A model generated the notes under the pieces. It worked only from the letters and a program-made list of their open reading frames with translations, ran no database searches and was not told where the DNA came from. DNA of 64,000 bases. Origin: Micromonospora rifamycinica. Its GTDB lineage: Bacteria; Actinomycetota; Actinomycetes; Mycobacteriales; Micromonosporaceae. Below, piece by piece: positions 44,528-53,265 of this stretch. Position 1 is the first letter of the stretch; every line of letters starts with the position of its first letter. The stretch is taken from positions 4,526,001 to 4,590,000 of the forward strand of contig NZ_LT607752.1 of assembly GCF_900090265.1 (NCBI RefSeq), in the 5' to 3' direction. Both the position numbers and the translations under genes were made by a program.

Positions 44528-46441
44528 GTGCTGCGCATCGAGGGGCTGTACCGCTTCGACTGGGCCACCCTGCGCAAGGGCACCAACCCGGAGAGCCCGG
44601 CCGGGTACGACCTCCCCGGCGGACTGGGGCGTCGGATCCGGCACGACTACTACCGGACGCTCAACGAGCTGTACGCCGACCACCACGTCGGGCCGTTGAC
44701 CCGCTGGGCCAACAGCCGGGGGCTGAGCTACCGGGCGCAGCCGTACGGCAACACGATCGACCACGTCGAGGTGGCCGGTGCCGTCCAGGTACCGGAGAGC
44801 GAGGACCTGGTCAACTGGATCGCCGCCGGTGGCATGACCGACGGCGTCGCCGCGTACGACCGGGCCGTCGACTTCCATCGGGGCATCGCCTCCGGCGCGC
44901 ACATGCGGGGCGCTCCCGTGGTCTCGTTGGAGTGCTGCGCGGTGCTCGACGCCGACTACCAGACCGGCCTGGCCGAGCTGAAGCGGCACGTCGACGTCGC
45001 GTTCAGCGGCGGGGTGAACCAGCTGGTGCTGCACGGGTTCCCCTACTCCGACGTCCCCGGCGCGGCCTGGCCCGGCTGGGCGCCGTTCTCCAACGACAGC
45101 TCCCCGGCGGTGTCCGACGCCTGGGGGCCGCGCCAGCCGATGTGGCGGCACATGCGGGCGTTCACCGACTACCTGGCCCGGGCGGCGGCCGTGCTCCGGA
45201 CCGGCCTGCCCCGCGTCGACGTGGCCTTCTACCGGCAGGCGTACTGGTGTCTCTCCTGGCCGGAGGTGACCGCCGGCAACCTCGCCGACGCCGGCTACAC
45301 CTGGGGCTTCCTCAGCCCGAGCCTGCTCACCGCCGACGCCGCCGTGGTCCGCGGGGGGCGGCTGGCCCCCGACCACGCCGGCTACCGCGCCCTGGTGATC
45401 GACGACGAGCCGGCGATCGAACCCGAGGCCCTGGCCCGGCTGCACACCCTGGCCGCGGAGGTCCTGCCGGTCGTCGTCGTCGGCACACCCCCGCACCGCG
45501 CCCGGGGTTTCCACCAGGCCCCCCGCACCGACGCGGCCGTCGCGCACCGCGCCGCCGACCTGCTCGCCCTGCCCAACGTCCGCCGGGTGGCCACCCAGGA
45601 CGGCGTCCTGGCCGCGTTGCGGCACCTCGGCGTGCAGCCCGACGCCCGGTTGCGGGACGCGACCGGTGTGCTGCCGGTGCACCGGCAGGACGACTCCGGC
45701 GACTACTACCACCTGTTCAACTCGGGGCGTTCCCGGGCGCGCTTCACCGCCGCCCTGCGCGGTCGCGGCGCGGCGCGGATCCTCGACCTCTGGGCCGGGA
45801 CCTCGCACCCCGTCGACAGCACCGGGGACGACGACCGCCGTACCGTGGCGCTCGACCTGGCCCCGGGCGAGGCGACCGTGGTGTTCCTCGGGACGGGGCC
45901 CGGGCTGGACGCCGTGCCGGTCACCGTCCCGGCTCCCACCGTGCCGACCCGGCAGCGGTGGTCGCGGGAGCTGACCCGGTGGGATCTCGTCGTGCAGGAC
46001 TGGCAGCCGGGGGGAGTACGGACCCGTCGGCTGGGCGACCACCCGACCGGGGACTGGCGGACGACCCGCGACCTCGGGGACGTCGCGGGGGTCGGGACCT
46101 ACCGCACCACCCTCGACGACGACGCCGATCACGACGTCGACGCGGTGCTGCTCGACCTCGGCCAGGTCGGGGGCACCGTCCAGGTCGAGGTCAACGGCCG
46201 GCGGGTGGCCGGTGACTGCGTCGGGGCCGGGGCCCGCAACGTGCTCCCCGACCTGCGCCGTGGCGTCAACACCATCACCGTCGAGGTCGCCACGACGCTG
46301 GGCAACCGGCTGGTCGCCCTGAGCCGGACGGAGGCGGACACCTACGGGCGGTTCGCGTCCCGGAGCCCCGGCCGGTCTCATCGGCCCGGTACGCCTACGC
46401 GGCGTCTCGGTCTGACCCGACCCGCCCCGGTCCGGGGCTGA
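44528..46441 (+). pseudogene. Truncated and frameshifted glycoside hydrolase (GH106-like)
   Basis: About 637 codons remain of a large glycoside hydrolase resembling GH106-type alpha-L-rhamnosidases. Family features include RIEGLYRFDW, GYDLPGG, YYRTLNELYADHHVGPL and a C-terminal beta-sandwich with VQVEVNGRRVAG. Members are usually near 1,000 residues or more and begin with a signal peptide; here the N-terminal several hundred residues are missing and no good start or RBS precedes GTG 44528. At the 3' end the expected ending GLIGPVRLRGVSV followed by a stop (46374-46415) lies in another frame, while the present frame runs on to 46441. Both ends are therefore damaged. Possibly a decaying pseudogene. 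Confidence 0.6.
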
Positions 46442-46455
46442 TCTGGCAGCGCCCG

Positions 46456-46492
46456 CAGCCCCGGGGGCACCGGCCGCCACCGCCCGGGGCTG
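46456..46492. terminator. Hairpin between convergent genes
   Basis: Perfect 10-bp inverted repeat CAGCCCCGGG / CCCGGGGCTG with a 17-base loop in the 91-bp gap between the rightward hydrolase remnant and the leftward SWIM gene. It can serve as a bidirectional terminator. Confidence 0.6.
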
Positions 46493-46532
46493 ACCCGCCC
46501 CGGGCCTGGGTGTCGGCGGGTGCCGGCGGCGT

Positions 46533-47096
46533 TCAGCCACCGTAGAAGGTGTCCGGGTCGAGCCGGGTCAGCGGGATCCAGTCCGGGTCCGGTGGCGGGG
46601 CGATCTCGGTGGGCGACATACGCAGCTCGATGGCGAGTTCCGGCCGCTCGTCGACCCGCTGGGACAGCGTGTAGATGGTGGCCAGCACGTGCACGCAGGG
46701 GCGCCGCCGGCTCCGGCAGTCGCACTCGGACACCAGGTCGTCGAGCCGGATGCCGATGCTGATGCCGTGGTGCCGGAACTCGGCGTCGAGGGTGTCCGGG
46801 AGGTCGCCCGGGGCCAGGCCCCGGTTGTCAGCCATCGCCTTGGCGATCAGGCGTTTCGCCTCCTCCTGGACGTCGGCGGGCCAGGGCGGCAGCTCGATGC
46901 GGACCCGGTTGCCCACCCCGGACACCACCACGTCGGCTTCGAGGTGGCCGCCGGTGGCCGACAGGGTGACCGCGTGGTTGCGGGCCAGGCTCCGGGCCTT
47001 CGGCAGCAGGGCGTTGGGGCCGGCCGAGGCCGTCGAGGCGGCCGTACGCACCCAGGCCCGGCCCCAGGGGGTGGCACCGAACTCTGCCGGGATCAA
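46533..47096 (-). CDS. SWIM zinc-finger protein, partner of SNF2 helicase
   Basis: A 187-residue protein with a SWIM zinc finger: CDC, about eight basic residues, then CVH (CDCRSRRRPCVHVLATI near residue 122). The N-terminal region FGATPWGRAWVR is typical of bacterial SWIM proteins encoded beside SNF2 helicases. Start TTG 47096 overlaps the helicase stop (TTGA), so the two are translationally coupled. Probably a nucleic-acid-binding subunit for the helicase; the biological role of such pairs is not settled. Confidence 0.85.
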   Translation of the reverse strand: MIPAEFGATPWGRAWVRTAASTASAGPNALLPKARSLARNHAVTLSATGGHLEADVVVSGVGNRVRIELPPWPADVQEEAKRLIAKAMADNRGLAPGDLPDTLDAEFRHHGISIGIRLDDLVSECDCRSRRRPCVHVLATIYTLSQRVDERPELAIELRMSPTEIAPPPDPDWIPLTRLDPDTFYGG

Positions 47097-48946
47097 TGGA
47101 ACGCTCCCAGGTCGAGGTCGAGCACCTCGTGCAGCTCGTCGTCGGACAACTTGGCGAGGGCGGCCTCGGTGTCCCCCGAGACGATCTCCGCGAGCCCCCG
47201 CTTGCTGTCGTGCATCTGGGCGATGTGGTCCTCGATGGTGCCGCCGGTGACCAGGGTGTAGACGTTCAGGGTGCGCTGCTGGCCGATCCGGTGGGCGCGG
47301 TCGGTCGCCTGCTCCTCGACAGCCGGGTTCCACCAGCGGTCGTAGTGCATGACGTGGGTGGCCCGGGTGAGGTTGAGGCCGAACCCGGCCGCCCGGAGGC
47401 TGAGCAGCAGCACCGGCGGGGCGTCGTCGTCCTCCTGGAAGGCGTGCACGAGCCGGTCACGCTGGGCGGCGGAGAGGCCGCCGTGCAGGAACGGGACGGG
47501 GCCCACGCCCAGGCTGTCGGCCAGGTGGCCGGAGAGCAGCTCGCCCATGGCCCGGTACTGGGTGAAGACGAGCGCCCGATCGCTCTCGTCGACGATCTCG
47601 GCGAGCATCTCGGTGGCCCGGTCGAACTTGCCGGACCGTCCCGGCTGGGCGGGACCGTCGCGCAGGTACTGGGCGGGGTGGTTGCAGATCTGCTTGAGGG
47701 CGGTCAGCAACGCGAGGACCCGTCCGCTGCGCTCGATGCCGGCGCCGAGGCCGTCGGAGAACGCGCGGTCCACCGCCTCCCGGTAGAGCCGGGCCTGCTC
47801 GTCGGTCAGCGTGCAGATCATCGTCGAGTACTGCTTCGGGGGCAGCTCGGCTGCCACCTCGGCCTTCGTCCGGCGGAGCAGGTGCGGCTGGACGATGGTG
47901 TTGAGGGCGGCGGCGGCGGTGGCCGAGCGCCGTTGCTCGATCGGGGTCACGAAGCGCTGCCGGAAGCGGGCGCGGGTGCCCAGCAGGCCGGGGTTGGTCA
48001 CGTTGAGGATGGCCCAGAGTTCGTCCAGCCGGTTCTCCACCGGGGTGCCGGTCATGGCGATCCGCGACTGGGCGGACAGCGCGGACGCCGCCCGGCTGGC
48101 CAGCGCCTCCGGGTTCTTGATCTGCTGTGCCTCGTCGAAGACGACCACGTCCCAGTCGGTCTTCATCAGCGGTTCGTCCCGGCGCAGCACCGGATAGCTG
48201 GTGATCACCACGGTCCCGGGCTGGTAGGTGTCCGGGAGCCGCCGGCCGGCACCGTGGTAGCTGATCGTCGGGGTGCCCGGTGCGAATCGGGCGATCTCCC
48301 GCCGCCAGTTGCCGATCAGGGACGTCGGGCAGACCACCAGGTGCGGTGCGGTCGAGACGCGGGTGGCGAGCAGGCAGATGGCCTGGAGGGTCTTGCCCAG
48401 CCCCATCTCGTCGGCGAGCACGCCGCCGTGGCCGAGGCCGGGCCGGGCGCTGAGCCAGGCCACCCCGTGCACCTGGTACGGCCGCAGGGTCGCCTGGATG
48501 GCGGTGCCGTGCAGGGCGGCCCGGGTGGTCACCGCCTGCCGGAACTGGGTGAGCAGGGCGGACGCGGCGGTGATGGCGGTGCCCTCGCCGTTGAGCACGG
48601 CGTGGGCGGCGGCCGGCATCCGGGCGCCCAGCGTCGTGTAGCCCTCGTCGTCGCCCTCCGGCAGGGTGGCCGCGTCCCGCCAGGCCCGCACGGACGCGCC
48701 GACCTCCGCCCGGGGGTCGAGCGTGCGCAGGGCGGGCAGCGCCGCGTCCAGCTCCGCCAGCAGCACCGGCACGCTGGCCCCGGTGACCTGACCCGCCACG
48801 GGCAGGGCCAGCCGGCAGGTGCCGGGGCGGCCCGGGGGCAGCTCGTGCGCCCGGACGGCCTCGGTGAGCTGCTCGACGCCCCACCAGGCGATCGCGTCCT
48901 CGGCGGGGACGAAGGTGGCCTGCAGGGTGCCGGGTAGCTCGGTCAT
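47093..48946 (-). CDS. SNF2/Rad54-family DNA-dependent ATPase
   Basis: Superfamily 2 translocase of 617 residues from ATG 48946. Motif I is DEMGLGKTLQ near 208, motif II DEAQ (VVFDEAQQIKN near 280), motif III MTGTPVENR near 305, motif V LLLSLRAAGFGLNLT near 520, and motif VI ATDRAHRIGQ near 550. The N-terminal 180 residues are a specific region of the bacterial SNF2_assoc type. Upstream in-frame starts exist (up to 49147), but that part is Pro/Ala rich without homology and includes the operator region, so the shorter start is preferred. Divergent from the marR gene. Confidence 0.88.
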   Translation of the reverse strand: MTELPGTLQATFVPAEDAIAWWGVEQLTEAVRAHELPPGRPGTCRLALPVAGQVTGASVPVLLAELDAALPALRTLDPRAEVGASVRAWRDAATLPEGDDEGYTTLGARMPAAAHAVLNGEGTAITAASALLTQFRQAVTTRAALHGTAIQATLRPYQVHGVAWLSARPGLGHGGVLADEMGLGKTLQAICLLATRVSTAPHLVVCPTSLIGNWRREIARFAPGTPTISYHGAGRRLPDTYQPGTVVITSYPVLRRDEPLMKTDWDVVVFDEAQQIKNPEALASRAASALSAQSRIAMTGTPVENRLDELWAILNVTNPGLLGTRARFRQRFVTPIEQRRSATAAAALNTIVQPHLLRRTKAEVAAELPPKQYSTMICTLTDEQARLYREAVDRAFSDGLGAGIERSGRVLALLTALKQICNHPAQYLRDGPAQPGRSGKFDRATEMLAEIVDESDRALVFTQYRAMGELLSGHLADSLGVGPVPFLHGGLSAAQRDRLVHAFQEDDDAPPVLLLSLRAAGFGLNLTRATHVMHYDRWWNPAVEEQATDRAHRIGQQRTLNVYTLVTGGTIEDHIAQMHDSKRGLAEIVSGDTEAALAKLSDDELHEVLDLDLGAFH

Positions 48947-49069
48947 CGGGCGCCCCGCTGACGGCAGGGGCGCGGGGCGGGCGGTGGACGGTGCATCGGC
49001 ACGGGGGACGAGCTGGGCAAGACCCACTCCTAGGACGGGGGGTGACATGATGGTTGTGGGACAGAACAG

Positions 49070-49082
49070 TTGCGTCACGCAA
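49070..49082. promoter_or_regulatory. Palindromic operator, probable MarR binding site
   Basis: TTGCGT-C-ACGCAA is a perfect 13-bp inverted repeat in the divergent region between the helicase and marR genes, 44 bp before the marR start. MarR-family proteins commonly bind palindromes of this shape and repress their own gene. The left half also looks like a -35 box (TTGCGT). Confidence 0.6.
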
Positions 49083-49125
49083 TGATAAGAGGAATTATGC
49101 CCTACGCACCGGGCCGGGCCTGACC

Positions 49126-49629
49126 ATGCGGGAGAAGACACCGCCACCGCACGCGGTCACCGGGTCACTCGCCGACGAGGTGGTACGCCGGCTACCGGAC
49201 TGGATCACCCATCTGATCCAGATCAACAGCCTGGTCGCGGCCCGGATGGGCGTGGTGGTGACCGACTTCCACTGCCTGCACGCCCTCCAGCAGCACGGCT
49301 CGACCACGGCCGGGGTGCTCGCCAAGCGGGTCGGCCTCACCCCGGGCTCGGCCTCCCGGATGATCGACCGGCTCGCGGACGCCGGGTGCGTCCGCCGGGT
49401 GCCCGACCCGCACGACCGGCGTCGCATCCTCATCGAGCCGACCGACGAGGGGCTCGGCCGGATCACCGCGTACTACGCGGGGCTGACCGCGCGGACCCTC
49501 GACGACCTGGCCGCCTTCGACGACGACCAGCTCCGCACGCTGCTGCGGTTCATCGAGGTGTTCCAGGCGAGCGCGGCGGCGGAGGTCGACCGGCTACGCT
49601 CCACCGCCGGTCCCGCGCCCACCCCCTGA
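49126..49629 (+). CDS. MarR-family transcriptional regulator
   Basis: Winged-helix regulator of 167 residues. The DNA-recognition helix and wing are seen as LAKRVGLTPGSASRMIDRL near 67-85, then DPHDRRRILIEPTDEG near 100-115, with dimerisation helices at both ends. ATG 49126 is preferred over an upstream start because homology begins about 12 residues after it and the 13-bp palindrome lies just ahead. It likely responds to a small aromatic or phenolic ligand and may control the P450 and oxidase genes 96 bp downstream as well as itself. Confidence 0.88.
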   Translation: MREKTPPPHAVTGSLADEVVRRLPDWITHLIQINSLVAARMGVVVTDFHCLHALQQHGSTTAGVLAKRVGLTPGSASRMIDRLADAGCVRRVPDPHDRRRILIEPTDEGLGRITAYYAGLTARTLDDLAAFDDDQLRTLLRFIEVFQASAAAEVDRLRSTAGPAPTP

Positions 49630-49725
49630 GACGGCAGCAGGGTCCACCAGCCTTCCAGGGCCTTACGAGGCCGCTCCGTTGTGATGCCCCCACAGGTCTC
49701 CGTCCGCCATGTGAGGGGTCGATCA

Positions 49726-50919
49726 ATGGGTGGTCCGCACGTTCCCGAGAAGATGCGAGACATGCTCGCTCGGTACCGGACGAAGCGGCAGAGCGAACCG
49801 GTCAGCCTGGACGAGGCGTCCGGGCGGTGGCAGGTGTTCAGGTACCGGGACGGGGTCACCGTCGCCACCGACGCGAAGCGGTTCTCCAACGACCTGAGCG
49901 CCTTCATCCCCGACCACGAGGAACTCCGCACCTTCACCAAGGGCAACTTCCAGGCCATGGACGACCCCCGGCACCGGCAGATGCGCAGCCTGGTCAGCCA
50001 GGGCTTCACCCCGAAGTTCGTACAGGGCCTGGCCCCCCGGATCGAACAGGTCGCCGCCGAACTGCTCGACCGGATCGCCGACCGGGGCGGGGACCGCATC
50101 GACCTGGTCGCCGACCTGGCGCACCCGCTGCCGGTCACCGTCATCGCCGAGGTGATGGGCCTGCCGGTCGCCGACCGTCACCTGTTCCGCCGGTGGGCGG
50201 ACGCGCTGCTCGTCGACAACGGGGTGGACGCCCTGTTCAGCGAGGAGGGCGTGGCCGCGATGGCGCCGTCGATCCGGGAGATGAACCAGTACCTGCTCAG
50301 CCACGTCCGGGAGTACCGCGCCTCCGACCGGGCGGGCCTGATCCGCGCGCTCGTCGAGGCGGAGACCGACGGCCGACGCCTCGACGACCAGGAGATCGTG
50401 GGCTTCCTGGCCCTGCTGCTGATCGCCGGGCACCTCACCACCAGCACGATGTTCACCAACGCGATCCTCTCCCTCGACGAGAACCCCGGGGCCGTGAAGG
50501 AGATCCGGGCCGACCGCGGTCTCATCCCGCAGATGCTCGAAGAGGTGCTGCGGTACCGGTCGCCACTGGTCTGGCTCGACCGGCGGGCCACCGAGGAGGT
50601 CGAACTCGGCGGACAGCGGATCCCCGAGGGTTCCCTGGTGAGCGTCTCGCTCGTCTCCGTCGGCCGGGACGAGAGCGAGTTCACCGACCCGGACACCTTC
50701 GACATCCACCGCGCCCAGATCCGGCACCTGGCCTTCGGGATGGGCCTGCACTTCTGCCTGGGTGCGCCGTTGGCCCGGATGGAGGTCAGGATCGCGCTGA
50801 ACGCGATGCTGGACCGGTACGACGACTTCCGGATCCCGACCGACGCGCCGATCGTGTTCCACGATCCGAAGGACTTCAACGGCACCCGGCAGCTCCCGCT
50901 CGACCTGACGGTCCGCTGA
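49726..50919 (+). CDS. Cytochrome P450 with atypical I-helix
   Basis: Haem monooxygenase of 397 residues. The haem cysteine is in FGMGLHFCLGAPLARME near 345, the K-helix ExxR in LEEVLRYRSPL near 275, and helix C residues in DDPRHRQMRSL near 85. The oxygen-activation motif of helix I reads LIAGHLTT near 240 where AGHETT or AGQDTT is usual; the acid before Thr-Thr is replaced by Leu. Start ATG 49726 has GAGGGG 8 bases upstream; GTG 49681 and ATG 49684 are possible longer starts without homology. Substrate unknown. It is followed after one base by a broken FAD-oxidase gene, suggesting a former two-gene oxidation cassette under MarR control. Confidence 0.88.
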   Translation: MGGPHVPEKMRDMLARYRTKRQSEPVSLDEASGRWQVFRYRDGVTVATDAKRFSNDLSAFIPDHEELRTFTKGNFQAMDDPRHRQMRSLVSQGFTPKFVQGLAPRIEQVAAELLDRIADRGGDRIDLVADLAHPLPVTVIAEVMGLPVADRHLFRRWADALLVDNGVDALFSEEGVAAMAPSIREMNQYLLSHVREYRASDRAGLIRALVEAETDGRRLDDQEIVGFLALLLIAGHLTTSTMFTNAILSLDENPGAVKEIRADRGLIPQMLEEVLRYRSPLVWLDRRATEEVELGGQRIPEGSLVSVSLVSVGRDESEFTDPDTFDIHRAQIRHLAFGMGLHFCLGAPLARMEVRIALNAMLDRYDDFRIPTDAPIVFHDPKDFNGTRQLPLDLTVR

Positions 50920-50920
50920 G

Positions 50921-51280
50921 GTGGGCGCGGAGCAGGGCGGGCCGGTGGTCACCTCCACCGGGGACCGGACCACGGTGGGACCGGTGACCATCCGGCCGGG
51001 CGACCCGCGGTACCTGGAGCTGACCACCGCCGCGAACGGCAGGTTCCGCTGCCGGCCCCGGCAGGTCCGGGTCGTCGGGTCCACGGCCCAGGTCGTCGAG
51101 GCCGTCCAGGACGCGGTACGGGGCGGGATGCGGGTGGTGGCGCGCAGCGGCGGGCACTGCCTGGAGGACTTCGTCGACTTATTGCGGCCGGGCTGTGCGG
51201 TGTCCGGGGGAGCCGGCGGCCCCGGTCGGCGACCCTGGCCACCCCGCACTCCGATCGCGTCGGCCGGGCGGCCCGGGTGA
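50921..51280 (+). pseudogene. Truncated FAD-linked oxidase (BBE-like) N-terminal fragment
   Basis: From GTG 50921 about 80 codons match the start of a PCMH-type FAD-dependent oxidase: GPVTIRPGDPRYLELT, then the FAD-anchoring RSGGHCLEDF with the histidine that usually carries flavin. After residue 85 the frame loses similarity (a TTA codon appears at the break) and ends at 51280 as low-complexity Gly/Pro/Arg. Full-length relatives have 450-500 residues, so this is a remnant. Nothing is seen in 51281-51412. Confidence 0.6.
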
Positions 51281-51412
51281 CCCGGTGCCCGGCTTCCGGC
51301 CGCCGCCCGGGCCACCGGGAGACGACCCGGCGGTCGGCTATTCGTGGCGTCCGTGGCATTCCCGCCAGTATCCCGTCGACAATGGGTCTCGACCCCGCTG
51401 GACGGCCTCCGG

Positions 51413-52069
51413 TTATTCCGGCCGCCAGGTCACCGCCTCCGGGCCGAGCCCCCGGTGGCGCAGTCCACGTTCGAGCCGGGACAGCGTGCCCCGACGCGGC
51501 GTACCGATGATCCGGACGCCGGCCGGGTCCGGCTCCACCTGCAGGGGCGTCCGGTCCGGTGTCAGGTCGACGAGCGAGGCGTACCGCCGCCGGCCGAGGT
51601 CGGTCTGCAGCACCATGCGCTGGTTCGCCGAGCCGCGCCAGAGCAGCCGGGTCGGCTGTCCGGCCAGGAAGCGTCCGGTGACGAGGACGTCCGCGAGGGC
51701 GGCGGCCGCCCGCTGGGCGTCGTTCAACTCGGTGAGTTCGTAACCGGTGTAGAGCAGGATGTCCGGCGCGGGCCGGAGATCGGAGCGGGTACTGTCGACC
51801 GCCGTCAGGAAGTCGCGTAGCGGTCCCGGCTGCGCCAGCGGCTCCCCGCCGCTGACCGTGATGCCCCCGGCCCCCCGCGCCAGGGCGTCGGCCCACCGGT
51901 CGAGCAGGTCGGCCACCGTCACCTCCGCACCGGTGTCGGCATCCCAGGTGTCGAGGGACATGCAGCCGGCGCAGGCCAGCGGGCAGCCCTGCACCCACAC
52001 GCCGAACCGGGTTCCGGGGCCGAGGGCGGTCACCGGGAAGTGCGTCCGGTTGACCCGGATCGTGCTCAC
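51413..52069 (-). CDS. Single-[4Fe-4S] radical SAM enzyme, NrdG/PflA activase-like
   Basis: A 218-residue minimal radical SAM protein. The cluster motif CxxxCxxC is in QGCPLACAGCMSLDTW near 31-38, the SAM-binding GGE motif in TVSGGEPLAQ near 75, and TGYEL near 105. Length and layout match activating enzymes of glycyl-radical proteins, but no glycyl-radical enzyme is in the window. GTG 52069 overlaps the upstream membrane gene stop by 4 bp (GTGA). It is the last gene of the operon that includes the FHA, AAA+ and kinase genes; the role may be modification of one of those proteins (inference). Confidence 0.85.
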   Translation of the reverse strand: MSTIRVNRTHFPVTALGPGTRFGVWVQGCPLACAGCMSLDTWDADTGAEVTVADLLDRWADALARGAGGITVSGGEPLAQPGPLRDFLTAVDSTRSDLRPAPDILLYTGYELTELNDAQRAAAALADVLVTGRFLAGQPTRLLWRGSANQRMVLQTDLGRRRYASLVDLTPDRTPLQVEPDPAGVRIIGTPRRGTLSRLERGLRHRGLGPEAVTWRPE

Positions 52070-53265
52070 GCCAGCTCGCCGACGGTGGGGCGACGCCCGC
52101 GGCGTTGCTGGACGGCCTCGGTGAAGGCGGGGTCGCCGACGGTACGCGCCAGCGCCGCGAAGTAGGCCTCCTCGGCCGCCGCGTACGAGGCGCGGACCGA
52201 CCGTTCCTGCTCGGCCAGGTGCGCCTCGCTCTCCTGGTAGGCCGGGTGGATCCGCTGTGCCATCGCGCTCCACATGCTGTCCAGCCGGTTGCGCCGGTCA
52301 CGCTGGCGGACGTACGCCTCCTGGAACGGATGCCGTCGGGAGAGCCCGAGCATGAACGCCATGACGCCGATGACCAGCATCACCGCGACGAACATGACGA
52401 CCACCGTGACGGGCGTCAGGTGCAGTCGTTGCAACCGGGCCGGATCCGCCTCGAAGATCACGCCGCGGAGCAGCCCGAGCAGGACCGCCACCGTCAGCCA
52501 GGGTGCGGCCAGGGCGAGGACCGCCAGCCCGAGCCGACGTTCACCGCCGGTGGCCTGGCGGGCCCGCAGCAGCACCGCGGCCACGTGCGGGCCGAGCACC
52601 AGCAGCAGCGACGTCGACACCGCGAGCGGCAGGGTCAGGTCAGGTATGCCCGACACCCCGGTCAGGAAGTAGCCGTACACCGCGAGCTGCACCGGAAGCT
52701 CGGCCGCGACCAGGCCGAGGAGGATGAGGATCCGCCAGAACGGGCCGAGGGTTCGCGTCTCCCCCTCCCAGAGGGTGTCCTCCAGCGGCACCGCCGGAAG
52801 GTCCGCCACGTCGACCCCGGCCCGGTGCTGCCGCCGCCGGACGGTGCGGGCCTCCAGCTCGGCTTCGCGGACGGCGACGTCGCGCATCCGGGCACGGGCC
52901 GCGCCCATCAGGTCGTCGGCCTCGTCCCGCCACCGCCGGACGTGCACCGCCCGGGATTCGGTGACGGCCTGCTGTTCACGGAGGGTGGCGACCGCGACCT
53001 CGCACTCCTGTCGCAGGATCCGTACGTAGCCGGGGTCGAGCGCGTCGGAGCCGGGGACGTCCGGGCCGCCGAAGGACCAGCTGTCCAGCATGCCCGTCGC
53101 GGCATCCGCCGCGCCGCGCGCCTCGGCCCGGCTGACCAGGCTGGCGGTGCTGGTGCGGGGGTCGACCAGGGGCGGCGGCAGGGGCGTGACGATGCCGGTC
53201 TCCAGGCCACGGATCGCGGCCAGGGCGGCCCGTAGCCGCTCCGCAAGGCGTCGGAGGAGGTTCAT
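52066..53265 (-). CDS. Membrane protein with coiled coil
   Basis: A 399-residue protein of unknown family. The first 170 residues are charged and helical (RQECEVAVATLREQQAVTES, ARARMRDVAVREAELEART). Four transmembrane helices follow at about 185-310 (ILILLGLVAAELPVQLAVYG, LAVSTSLLLVLGPHVAAVLL, LAVLALAAPWLTVAVLLGLL, VVVMFVAVMLVIGVMAFMLG), then a helical tail. Overlaps at both ends (ATGA and GTGA) place it firmly in the operon. Perhaps a membrane platform for the AAA+/FHA proteins. Confidence 0.75.
   Translation of the reverse strand: MNLLRRLAERLRAALAAIRGLETGIVTPLPPPLVDPRTSTASLVSRAEARGAADAATGMLDSWSFGGPDVPGSDALDPGYVRILRQECEVAVATLREQQAVTESRAVHVRRWRDEADDLMGAARARMRDVAVREAELEARTVRRRQHRAGVDVADLPAVPLEDTLWEGETRTLGPFWRILILLGLVAAELPVQLAVYGYFLTGVSGIPDLTLPLAVSTSLLLVLGPHVAAVLLRARQATGGERRLGLAVLALAAPWLTVAVLLGLLRGVIFEADPARLQRLHLTPVTVVVMFVAVMLVIGVMAFMLGLSRRHPFQEAYVRQRDRRNRLDSMWSAMAQRIHPAYQESEAHLAEQERSVRASYAAAEEAYFAALARTVGDPAFTEAVQQRRGRRPTVGELA

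Noticed and set aside
43829..46540. Minus-strand open frame of 903 codons
   Set aside because: It reads through the xylanase start region and the antisense of the hydrolase remnant; no homology in the translated sequence.
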